Assembly (NCBI GenBank): GCA_026315105.1 | Contig: CM048755.1 | Location: 208,990,333-209,054,332 of the forward strand | Direction: 5' to 3' | DNA length: 64,000 nucleotides | Source: Locusta migratoria | Taxonomy: Eukaryota; Arthropoda; Insecta; Orthoptera; Acrididae | Part shown: positions 32,117 through 42,906 of the stretch, in pieces | How the letters are laid out: the number at the start of each line of letters is the position of its first letter | Position numbering within the stretch: the stretch's first letter is position 1 | Notes under the pieces: generated by a model | What the model saw: only the letters and a program-made list of their open reading frames with translations | Database searches by the model: none | What the model was told of the DNA's origin: nothing | Made by a program: the position numbers and the translations under genes

Positions 32117-34194
32117 TAGAAAATATTATTTTCTTAATTCTGCAGTACGAAAAATGAGACAACGTGTAAAATCTCACTGCCAGTCTTGGTTCAGCACAAA
32201 GATATTTCGGAAGTGAATATGACACACAGTTTCATCAACCTAACAAATTTAAAACAAACGTGATGTTTGCAAATTAATTTACTTCTGAATTTCTATAATA
32301 TCCCCCTGCTGTTTAATTTACTTCTTTCTGATAGTAAACTGCAGAGGCACTTGCTTATGCGAATTTTTAGAGGCGGCTGAAAGTATTCCCAAGTCGCCGA
32401 GATACAACATATTAGGGAATCTCAATTCATTTATAGGTTTTCGAACTAAGGAAGCAATGAACAATATTTCAGATTATGGAGGCCGTTTTCTCACAAAATT
32501 AATACAGTGTTTCTTTCATATTCAACCTTCCGGATGCCTAGGGATTTGTTGTCGACGCTGTGCAACCCTGCGGTGAAGCTGTATTACGCTTCCTCTCATA
32601 GTAACCCAAACGCCTGAAATGCAAGTGACGGCTGATTGCTGTAGAAAAACCTGATTTAACAACTTCCACCTCCTACTCTGTCATGCCTATTAATCCAGGT
32701 GTTCTGTCATAAAGTAGATTTAATATTTTTGAGTAAATATTCTTGAAAACTTAACTAACAATATAGCAATTATTCCTGTGAATGACTGTCGTAGTCGTAA
32801 AGAAATAGTCTGATAAACTGACAGCTAAATCACAATTTAAGATCTACCTACTAATTTACTACTTTTAAAGAAACGTATCAAAGTAATATACGTAAAAATG
32901 GAATTTCATAGGCGCTTTGTTGACTCCTCTGTGGGATATAATCGATGAACGACGCTTGAGCACAGTTCGGAGCTGGGCAGCCGGCCGCAATGTTGAATTG
33001 GCTGCCCAATCAGCACTAAACAAACACCACGCTGTTGCGCGCCTCTAGTATTTGTTCCTGTAACTGCCTTCCGTTGTCATCAACCACAGCGGAATGCCGC
33101 TCTTAACCAAAACAGGATAATGCGAAATGGGATGATCGCTATTGTCTGCGTTATGGTGAACCAAACATTGCGCTTCGTTCTTGTCGACGCGAGCTATTAA
33201 TTGGCAATACACCTACAAAGCAAACAAAAGCCAGCGAGGTGTTATAGTTGTCCGCGCGATACACAAACGCAAATTCTTTCTCCCAGTTTTAAGAACTAAT
33301 TGTGGAAAGCAATAGGCGTGACAATTTGCGTTGTATTGCAGAAAAAGAAACACATTCGGTTTTACGCAATATTTCCCGTATTCAAAACCAAGAAAATTTC
33401 ATACATTATTATGATTACTTCAACAAATTTCAAAGTCGTTTCTTGTCATAGTGTCCGATTATAACTTGCCGTATATAATTCTTGACGTATTAGCATATAT
33501 TTACAAGCATAAATATGCATCACTATTTTCACTTTTACCTGCTTCAGTGCCATCATTCTCATGGTGTGTGCCTTTTAAAATTCTGTGCCTGTTCAAACCC
33601 ATAATGGTTTTTCATCATTTTCGAATTCTGTCCAGTTGTCTTTAACAAGATTGCCAATTTCTTACAACCTTATACAGTTCAATTACTGAAGATGAAGTAA
33701 CAATGAGGGAGATACAAGAAAACTGAGATTACAGCAAGGTGACAACTTCTATGATAATTTCAAGTGTATTGTGATTTCATAATATCGGGAAGCATCATTA
33801 GTTGCCACAAGGCCAACCCCTCGTCCACGTGGTGGGAGACGGGCAACGGCGCGAAGTAAGGGATTGTCTGTAAGGGTGAAGTACAGTGGAGACTATGCGA
33901 GTTCCGCGACCGATACGGCAGCTGTGAAGGCCTTACAAGAACCCTGAAAAGCAGTGGATAACGGGGCTCTGGAAAAGTCGTGTTAGGCGTAGCTGGCCAG
34001 CGGTGGATTAAAGCGTGCTTTCAAGACTAAAACAAGACTCGGATGTATAAAAGGAATTACTGGACATGACACTTCTCCAGGGACCTCACTTCAGAGACTG
34101 CGTGGCCGCTCCCACAGGAGCAAATTCGAATACTAGTTTCAGTGGCGGCATTAGATGAGCGTTGTTATTTCTCTGCAGCTCTGTATAATAAATA
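32117..34194. other. AT-rich spacer without recognised features
   Basis: No open frame above 64 aa. 32960-33060 and 33800-34130 are less AT-rich but match nothing I know. Confidence 0.45.
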
Positions 34195-35604
34195 CTCTCC
34201 TGGACATTAAAATTGCCACACCACGAATATGACGTGCTACAGACGCGAAATTTAACCGACAGAAAGAAAATACTGTTATATACAAATGATTAGCTTTTCA
34301 GAGCATTCACACAAGGTTGGCGCCGGTGGCGACACCTACAATGTGCTGACATGAGGAAAGTTTTCAACCTATTTTTCATACACAAACAGCGGTTGACAGG
34401 CGTTGCCTGGTGAAACGTTTTGTGATGCCTCGTGAAAGGATTAGAAATGCGTACCATCACGTTTCCCACTTTGATAAAGGTCAGATTGTAGCCTATCGTG
34501 ATAGCGACTTATCGTATCGCGTTATTACTGCTCGCGTTGGTCGCGATCCAATGACTGTTAGCAGAATATGGAATCGGTGGTTTCAGGAGGGCAATACGGA
34601 ACGCCGTGCTGGATCCCAAGGGCCTCGCATCACTAGCAGTCGAGATGACAGGCATCTTATTCGCATGGCTGTAACGGATCGTGCAGCCACGTCTCGATCC
34701 CTGAGTCAACAGATGGGGGCGTCTGCAAGACAACAACACCTGCACGAACAGTTCGACGACGTTTGCAGCAGCATGGACTACCAGCTCGGAGGCCGTGGTC
34801 GCGAATATCCTTGACACTGCATCTGAGACAGGAGCGCCTGCGATGTTGTACGCAACGACGGGCCTGGGTGCACGAATGGCAAAACGTCATTTTTTTTCGG
34901 ATGAATGCAGGTTCTGTTTACAGCATCATGACGGTCGCATCCGTGTTTGGCGATATCGCGTTGAACACACATTGGAAGCGTATATTCGTCATCACCATAC
35001 TGGCGTATCACACGGCGTGATGGTACGGGGTGCCATTGGTTACACGTTTTGGTCGCCTCTTATTCGCATCGACGATACTTTGAACAGTGGCCGTTACATT
35101 TCAGATGTGTTACGACCCGTGCCTCTAGCCTTCATTCGATCCCTGCGAAACAGTACATTTTAGCAGGATAAGTCACGATCGCATGTTGCAGGTTCTGTAC
35201 GGGCCTTTCTGGATACGGAAAAAGCTCGACTGCTGCCCTGACTAGCACATTCTCCAGATTACTCAGCAATTGAAAACGTCTGGTCAATGGTGGCCGAGCA
35301 ACTGGCTCGACACAATACGCCAGTTACTACTCTTGATGAACTGTGGTATCTTGTTGAAGCTGCATGGGCATCTGTACCTGTACATTTCATCCAAGCTCTG
35401 TTTGACTCAATGCCCAAGCGTATTAAGGTCCTTATTACGGCCAGAGGTGATTGTTCTGGGTACTGATTTCTCAAGAGCTATGCACCCTAACTGCATGTAA
35501 ATGTAATGACATGTTAGTTCTATTATAATATATTTGTCCAATGATTACCCGTTTATCATCTTCATTTCTTTTTGGTGTAGCAATTTTAATGGCCAAATGA
35601 CCAG
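34195..35604 (+). mobile_element. Tc1-like transposon, TA-flanked, decayed
   Basis: Ends are inverted: TGGACATTAAAATTGCCACACC near 34201 and the complement CATTAAAATTGCTACACC near 35596, with TA at both sides (34193-34194, 35605-35606). The 1.41 kb span encloses one transposase gene whose frame is broken (next feature). Confidence 0.88.
34410..35468 (+). pseudogene. Tc1-like transposase, three frames and two further stops
   Basis: 34410-34700 gives the DNA-binding half: FDKGQIVAYRDSDLSYR, ARVGRDPMTVSRIWNRWFQE, GNTERRAGSQGP. The reading then moves to a second frame (HGLPARRPWSRISLTLHLRQ, about 34763-34890) and a third (SDECRFCLQHHDGRIRVWRY, HTGVSHGVMVRGAIGY, LNSGRYISDVLRPV). A TAG at 35161-35163 replaces the first Gln of the QQDNARPH box, which reads QDKSRSH here. 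A TGA follows LLP at 35239-35241. The last box is SPDYSAIENVW with the catalytic Glu kept. The first catalytic Asp lies in SDECRFC. Not functional. Confidence 0.88.
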
Positions 35605-35814
35605 TAAGGTAGTGTGACGCAATTAATAAATATAGTCCGTAGCTAGGATAGAATATTCCAAATTTTTATATTTGTGCATTTATGTCAGATTGAGGTGAAA
35701 AAGTAACACATCGATGATGTTCTGAAACGTTTGAGTTCAACTACTTATACCATTTGGATTATTGCACATCTTGGTGCTAAACATCTCATCAAATTAGCTT
35801 ACTAAGCCTATTTT

Positions 35815-36850
35815 CATTCACTTCTTTCGTATGGCATCATATTATGAGATAATTCGTGATTGAGTAAATAAGTTCTTTCGTCCTACGAAAGTGTGTATTC
35901 AGAATAACTGTTGGAGCCCATCCAAAAAATGTTCAAATGTCTGTTAAGCTTAAGGGACTTAACTGCGGGGTCATCAGTCCCTAAACTTACAAACTACTTA
36001 TGAACTACCTTATACTAAAGACGACACAAAAATCCATGCCCGAGGGGGGATTCGAACCCCCGACCATAGCGGCCGTGCAGACTGCGACTGGCGCGCCTCA
36101 AGTCCCCTCGGCCACCGCGGCCGGCCAGGGGCCCATCCAAGAACTTCCTACGGACATTTATGTAATGATTTAGGAATCTTCACAGTAGATATGATCTTCA
36201 CTCTTGAAGGTTAAATATAACTTTGGCACAGAAAGTGGGGGGAGCCCCAGGTATCTGTTCTGGGGCCACTGTTGTTCTCATTTATATTAATGACATGCCA
36301 TCTAGTATAAAAGGTATTTTTTGTTTTACACTAGCTTGGTATTCAATAATATTGTTAGCAATACTGATACAAGACAGAAATCGAATCAGCATTTGGATCA
36401 AACCTCCTTGACGCTTGAGCTGAAAGGTGTCCAATATTCTGCCGCATCCGTTTTTAATAAGCTGCCAAATGAATTCAAAAAGCTTAGTAGTAATCCGCGC
36501 TTTTTCAGTGCTACACTGAAAAGTTTTCTCATGCCAGATTCTTTCCAATCTGTCGAGGAATTCCTGGAATAATTTACAAAATTAAGCTAATTTCTGGGTG
36601 GCGTTGTTGGTTCTTTTTACTTATATTTAGACCTGTCGTGTGCATTGCATCGCTATACGTTTCACTTTATTAGTTATTACTCCTTTGTTACAATGTGATG
36701 TACTGACTTGTTTCGTGACCATAGAGACCTTCTTCTCAATTCGTTCCTTGCGGAATGTTTGTATGTATGTCCTCTATGTGATCATAAACCATTCATTTCA
36801 TTGCAATGAAACTTTGGTGAACTGTTCACCATATGCCCACGAAGGTTCCT
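35815..36850 (+). pseudogene. LINE family beta, 3' part, rearranged and split by SINE-A
   Basis: 35835-35930 and 36131-36200 give SLLSYGIIL, VFVLRKCVFRITVGAHPRTS and DLGIF, equivalent to SYGIIFWGNS and VFRVQKRVIRIICG in the beta LINE at 52295-54192. Then at 36235-36330 comes GAPGICSGATVVLIYINDMP, the GVPQGSxLGPLLFLxYINDL box, which should precede them. The end (36400-36572: ELKGVQYSAASVFNKLP, SFQSVEEFLE) again matches the beta C-terminus. The RT box is therefore out of order. Confidence 0.72.
35926..36130 (-). mobile_element. SINE-A inside LINE beta fragment
   Basis: Duplication GCCCATCCAA at 35916-35925 and 36131-36140. Canonical reverse copy. Confidence 0.93.
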
Positions 36851-37246
36851 GAACCAAAAGCAAAAGAGCACCACACATAGCTCAGGAGATATGACGTCAT
36901 AAATAATGAGAGGCCACCGTGTTAGAATATCCAGATTTAGGCGTCAGTTATTGAAAAATGGGAGTAGTTAGGGACCTGCAACAAAATTTGAATGTAAGTT
37001 CGGACGTTTATGAAGCGTTTTGTAACTGACGCCTCCCCCCCCCCCCCACACCCACACAAAATGATGAAACGAAAAGAAGTCTACCGCTCACAACAGTTTC
37101 GTTGTAGATGCCGTAAAATTGTCCCATCAGGCTTGATCTTCTTTCAAATAAAGTTAGCATTAAAGATTTGCATGTTAATATTTATTTTTGTCTGCAAGTC
37201 TCCCTTAATTCTTTTGCATCCAAAATTAAGCAATCTGTTTTCTTAA
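36851..37246 (+). mobile_element. Helitron-related internal fragment
   Basis: GCTCAGGAGATATGACGTCATAAATAATGAG matches in two overlapping halves the interior of the 31029-32116 element (TTCACGAGATATGACGTC, CATAAACAATGAGATG). No termini are present. A C-run lies at about 37036-37046. Confidence 0.5.
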
Positions 37247-39131
37247 TCTCTATCTATATAAAACCGAAAGGACACTCACTCACTCACTGACTAAACACGA
37301 AATCTCGAAAAACACTTCACCTATGAAGCTGAAATTTGACAGGAACGTAGTTTATAGGTAGAAAACGTCAGCTAAGAAAGTATTTTGTGGTAGGTGCATG
37401 GCGAAGCATACTTCTCCTACAGGCTCACGAAATCTACTGTTTCATTCCGATCTTCACGAAATTTCTCACGCTGGAGCTTCAAAACAAGAGGAAGGTCACC
37501 GTCTACCTTAACCCTCGCATCGCACACTTGTTTTCAATTACCTTCCACTGCACACTGGGGTCTACTGGACCCCAGAAAAATTTTATCATATATCAAGTGT
37601 TACAAGCTCATTAATATATACATTGGAATGTCTTATGTATCTGAAACGTTGTAAATAACTATTTAGTTACCCGTAGTGATTTTTTATTATTACAACTATG
37701 AGTCACGAATGATATTTATGAAAAGTGCACAGTATTATTAATAAAAAATGTTTTGTATTTCTATATGTTTAGCCTTCTTATATTTGAAAGTATATAATGC
37801 AACAGAATATCTTAATAACTTTATTTAGTTATTACAGTGAGTAACATATGGTATTTACAAATCTGATACATGTTACACTTCAACATATTATATAAATTCA
37901 ACCTGAGTCTGAACTTCAATGTACAAAGTAATATATTGTAATACAATATAATGGCTTATTTGATATTTACAGTATATTTTGGCATATGATGTTTACAAAA
38001 TTACTATTGCAGCATATTTGTGCAAAAACATATAAGAAAGATGGAAATAATTATTAGAATGAAGTCAAAAACTGTAACTCATATATCAGTCACCACTTAC
38101 ATTGTCAGTGAGCACACTTGGTACAAATTATGGCTCTATGTTCATCATAGATCGCCCTTTTACAATCCTGGCAACACATTTCGGTTTTTGTGTCCCTTTT
38201 TCCCGGATATAGTGAACCATAAATGAGCTACACGGAATGAACACTGGGGGAATCAAGACCCCACAGGCGTTCAGCAGTCTTTAGAGCTTGACAGTAGTGC
38301 AACAACAATGCGGATGTTTTGAGTTGACATCATGTACGTGTAGGAAGTGTTACAATCCTAATATACACCTAAGTTTCAAAAACTTTTAGCCAATGTACTC
38401 TCTGTAATACCCAATACAAATTACGCTTGGGTCCCTAGGACCCCAGTGTGCGATGCGAAGGTTAAGTTTCATACGGTGCATGGGGTAAGGTACTTTGCAA
38501 CATAAAATTGGATCCCTAAATACGGCGAAACAGCTGTAGTGTATAAATAAATAAAGCTAATAAGCAGCAGTAAAGGATATCATACTTATTAAAAATGTCA
38601 TATTACGCGTCATGATTTGAGAACGGCTCGACCGATTTCACAAATACTTTTTTGTTGTTTTCCTTATTCTCAGGTCAAGGGTTGTATGAAATAAAACTGG
38701 AATATTTGGGAACAACAAAGTGCGTTTTTCAATGTGACCCTGCCTTTCTAATGCATAGAAATCTATAGTTACGTTCCGATATTGATACAATTTTGCACAC
38801 TCTACCTTAAAAACAAGAGGAATATCACTGTCTGTATAAAATTTCGTTCGTTGCATGGTGGAAGGTACTTAACTTACGGAATTTTACAAAATGCATAGTT
38901 TTGCTCCAATCTTTATGAATTTTTTCACACGTGACCTTTAAACCAAGAGGATCACTGGGTACATAAATGTTTGTATGGTACATGGCAGAGGGTACCTTGC
39001 GGAAACTTTGCCGAGAGAGGGAAAGGTGGAAACGAACAGAGAGATGGGAGGAAAAAAAGGACGATGCAGAGAGAGGGGGTAAGAGGATGTGGGATAAATA
39101 AACATCTGGGCAACGTCGGGCTTATAGCTAG
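37247..39131 (+). mobile_element. Helitron-type element, non-autonomous
   Basis: Start TCTCTATCTATATAAAACCG after an A. End CTGGGCAACGTCGGGCTTAT then AGCTAG followed by T, a slightly decayed version of the 3' hairpin at 32089-32116. Contains CACTCACTCACT near the 5' end, no Rep/helicase, and a piece of the 41352 foldback family at 38514-38607. Confidence 0.68.
38514..38607 (+). repeat. Terminal fragment of the 41352-42702 foldback family
   Basis: AAATACGGCGAAACAGCTG, AAATAAATAAAGCTAATAAG, CAGCAGTAAAGGATATCATA and TGTCATATTACG match the outer end of the foldback arms, stopping at the same terminal CG. Confidence 0.85.
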
Positions 39132-40451
39132 TCTATATCTATAAATGTGAATGTCTGTTCGGTGTATGTTTATCACGTCTGAACCATAAGACATAAAGAG
39201 CTAAAAATTTGTACAGTTACTAATGTCTACCCGGGGAAGGCTTTAGGCACGGTTTTATGGCGATCGGTTATCTATTTATGTATATATATATATATATATT
39301 AATGTGAATGTCTGTTCGGTGTACGCTTATCACGTCCGAACGACAAGACGCAGATACCTAAATATTTTTACAGTTACTAATTTTATCTGAGGAAGGTTTC
39401 AGGCACGGTTTTATCGCGATCTGATAGATATTTAGTAATTTGAAGAATATAACGCGAAATGCGGAACAATAATGATTCTTTGAAAATTATATTTACTCTT
39501 TGAAAATGGTATTATTGGTTGCATTGTTGCTTCAGGGTTGATAGTGATAAAAGGATGGTGTATACTGGGATGGAAATTTATCGGTGTATATAAAATTCTA
39601 CATGTGTGTGTGTGTTAATATTTCGCTCTGCAGCGAAAACTACAGAACGAATTGTTTGTGTGTAATTGTTGCGCGAAGTCTCCCGTTGCACACCATAGCA
39701 GTTCCATGCCGATAGCTATAAGGGGGTGTAAGATATGGTGGTTGAAAGTCGTCAAATTATAAAAAAATTCGGACTGAAGGCCAGCGATGACGTTTGCGAC
39801 TCTATCAAAAATGTTCAAATATTTGTTAAGCTTATGGGACTTAACTACGGGGTCATCAGTCCCTAAACTTACAAACTACTTATGAACTACTTACGAAGTA
39901 GGGCGGCACAAATATCCATGCCCGAGGGGGGATTCGAACCCCCGACCGTAGTGGCCGTGCAGACCGTGACTGGAGCGCCTTAGTCTCCTCGGCCACCGCG
40001 GCCGGCGCGACTCTATAGCAAGGATGTTACATACAGCGAAACGTGATGGCACAGACCATATCTTTGGTCTATGCGTGCTACAATGTCTTCAGCTCCTTCT
40101 CTGTAAGGATAAGCATACGAATAAGGAAATATAAGAATAAATAAATAAAGCGGTATAAAAGAAATTTCTTTTAATACATCTCTTTAAAAAAAATTGATTG
40201 GACGTTTCGCGCATTACATCAAATGACCGATTTGTAATATTATTACAATCACTATTTTTGAATTTCGTGATTTGATTATTCGAAACTAGTGGATTTTTAG
40301 GTGTGGTTTCTTATTTCTTATACATTCTCTGATAAATGTAACATGTTTTTAGAAAAAAGGAGATGGCCAGAGAGGGAGTGGATAGGAAAAGTACTAACTC
40401 GGGGCTTGAATAAATAAATAAATACCCGGGCAACGCCGGGTTTTCAGCTAG
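39132..40451 (+). mobile_element. Helitron-type element starting exactly at the end of the previous one
   Basis: TCTATATCTATAAATGTGAA begins directly after the CTAG of the preceding element. A second copy of this 5' block (AATGTGAATGTCTGTTCGGT) starts at about 39300, so the 5' end is duplicated in tandem. The 3' end is ACCCGGGCAACGCCGGGT then TTTCAGCTAG (40448-40451) and T, almost identical to 32089-32116. No coding capacity. Confidence 0.72.
39806..40006 (-). mobile_element. SINE-A inside the Helitron-type element
   Basis: Perfect 10-bp duplication GCGACTCTAT at 39796-39805 and 40007-40016. Confidence 0.95.
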
Positions 40452-41351
40452 TAATAAATATAAATAAATAAATAAGCGTTTTCTTAATGTGTGCGAATCG
40501 TGTAACTGCGGCGGTTCTTCAGTATTAACCCGATACTCACCGAGACGAATATGGAAAACCTCCTGAAAATCACATTCAGGTTGGCTGCAAAATCGGCCTT
40601 CGTCATTAATCCGCCGGGCGGATCTGGAGCAGGGATGGCAGGTCCTCATGTCCTGGGAGCGGGCATTTTAACATTAGGGAGGGTCAGATGGTCGTAAACC
40701 ATTAGAAACTTAAACGTGTTTTCCAAAAGAGACTGGCAATGTTCTTCTCTAGTAAGTGAGCAGAATGTCTTCGCCACTATCCGATGTTGTCAAGTTCTGA
40801 ACAATTAACGCAGAATAACATGCTAGTAACGAAATCGTCGTTTCGGATGGCTGCAAAATACTTGATCCTACTGATACGAAAGCAGACACGGTAATGTTAA
40901 GACGCGGGCTGTGGCGGAGGCACGAAACTGTTGGAGATGCGCGCTTAGCGTGTGTCGCGTATCTGGGAGAGCAGTGGCGGGTGATGGCACAATGAGTGCG
41001 CGGCCTGTATAGCAATGGCCACAATGCCAACTACACGCAGAGTTGGCAGCCTATTGAATGAGGCTGGCAGCGCTGTTACCTGCTGAAAGCGCCCGGCCCA
41101 CCGCCGCCGCCGCTTCTCAGCTCCACGCTCCCGCGATGGCCTGCAAAGGGCCCTCTGCGAATATCGTAATCTTATTAGTGCGGACTAGAAATCAGAAGTC
41201 AGCAAATAAATTCGCAACATTGTACGAAGTCCATAAATGCTGATCAACTTGGTTTTCATACATAATTTGCCTAGTTATTAGTTGAAATACAACTGCTTTC
41301 ATCCGTTTCTTAAAACTTTTTTCATTAATCGGCCTGCAGCAGTGAATATAT
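40452..41351. other. Spacer with a GC-rich block at 40900-41160
   Basis: The block contains CCGCCGCCGCCGC (41101-41113) and many CpGs, unlike the surrounding AT-rich DNA. Open frames on both strands (40749-41030 minus, 41058-41243 plus) show no domain. It could be a promoter-proximal CpG-rich piece or part of a repeat. I cannot decide. Confidence 0.35.
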
Positions 41352-42702
41352 CGTAATATGACATTTTTAATAAGTATGATATCCTTTACTGCTGCTTATT
41401 AGCTTTATTTATTTATAAACTACAGCTGTTTCGCCGTATTTGGCATTGCCAAGTGGTCTGCAATAGTTGAAATAAATTTTGTGAAAATATTTTTTTGAAA
41501 CAAATAGGGAGTACATTATAGAGTTTTAAATTTATTACTTACATTCCATTTGTTGGTAACACACACACAGCATCTGTACCTCTGTATGATTTTACAGGTA
41601 CCTTTCTTAGAAAGTAGTTTTTTTTTTTTCAAATAATTTTTAATGTAATGACTTTCTTATTTGACAGCTGTTATGATGCTATGTGTTAACAAAGATCTTA
41701 TATTTCATTATATCTTTGGTAATGATCTAGTTTCTCTGAGATGATTAATGTTCAAATGTTTGTAGAACTTATGGGACTTAACTACGGGGTCATCAGTCCC
41801 TAAGCTTACAAACTACTTATGAACTAGCTAAGACTAAGGACGGCACAAATATCCATGCCCGAGGGGGGATTCGAACCCCCGACCGTAGTGCCCGTGCAGA
41901 CCGTGACTGGAGCGCCTCAGTCCCCTCGGCCACCGCGGCCGGCTGAGATGATTAACTTCGAATTTTTTGATATCTTTCAATGTCAATGTATTTACAAATG
42001 TTTTATACTCTGGGGTTTTGTAGTGTCTCTGATTATGAAATAGTGTGTCCCTTTGGTCTATGAGGTATTGCTTGCCATTTGGAATGTGCAATATCTTTGA
42101 GTATGATAACGCAAAATTTCGATTAACATATCATATCTCAAACATCAGAAAAACGCATTTCATACTCAAAGATATTACAAAATTCCAAATGGCAAGTAAT
42201 ACCTCAGAAACCAAAGAGACACACTATTTCATAATTAGAGGCACCACAAAATCCAGAGTATAAAACATTTGTAAATACATTGGATTCAAAGACATCACAA
42301 AATTCTAAATTAATCATCTCAGAGAAGCTAGATCATTACCAAAGATATAATGAAATGTAAGATCTTTTTAAACACATAGCATCATAACAGCTGTCAAATA
42401 AGAGGGTCATTACATTAAAAATTATTTAAAAAACGACTTTCCAAGAAAGGTACCTGTAAAAATCATATAGAGGTACAGATGCTGTGTGTGTGTTACCAAC
42501 AAATGGAATGTAAGTAATAAATTTAAAACTCTATAATGTACTCCCTATTTTTTTTTTTCAAAAAAATATTTTCACAAAATGTATTTCAACTATTGCAGGC
42601 TACTACTAATGCCAAATACGGCGAACAGCTATAATTTGTAAATAAATAAAGCTAATAAGCAGCAGTAAAGGATATCATACTTAGTAAAAATGTCATATTA
42701 CG
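41352..42702. mobile_element. Foldback element: two ~540-bp inverted arms, 53-bp loop
   Basis: The left arm runs 41352-42106 (about 550 bp without the SINE inside it), the right arm 42160-42702. Reading the right arm reversed reproduces the left arm nearly base for base from CGTAATATGACATTTTTA, through ATCCTTTACTGCTGCTTATT and CAGCATCTGTACCTCT, to AATATCTTTGAGTATGA. I judge identity above 90 percent by eye. No open frame of note, no clear target duplication. A transcript would fold into one very long hairpin. Superfamily unknown. Confidence 0.9.
41748..41942 (-). mobile_element. SINE-A inside the left arm of the foldback
   Basis: Perfect 12-bp duplication CTGAGATGATTA at 41736-41747 and 41943-41954. 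The right arm has no counterpart, so the SINE arrived after the palindrome formed. Confidence 0.95.
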
Positions 42703-42710
42703 TTTGTTAA

Positions 42711-42906
42711 ATGTTCAAATCTTTGTAAGTCTTATGGGACTTAACTACGGGGTCATCAGTCCCTAAACTTACAAACTACTTATGAACTACCTTATACTAA
42801 AGACAACACAAACATCCATGCCCGAGGAAGGATTTGAACCTCCGACACGGCAGGCCGCGCGATCCACATCGTGGCTCTCCAGACCGCTCGGCTACACCCG
42901 CGTGGC
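42711..42906 (-). mobile_element. SINE-A with a divergent head
   Basis: Tail and body are standard, but the head reads AGACCGCTCGGCTACACCCGCG on the plus strand, a third head type. It lies 8 bp from the foldback end. No target duplication found. Confidence 0.85.

Noticed and set aside
40749..41243. Divergent gene pair in the GC-rich block
   Set aside because: Both frames are short and lack recognisable motifs; only the composition is unusual.
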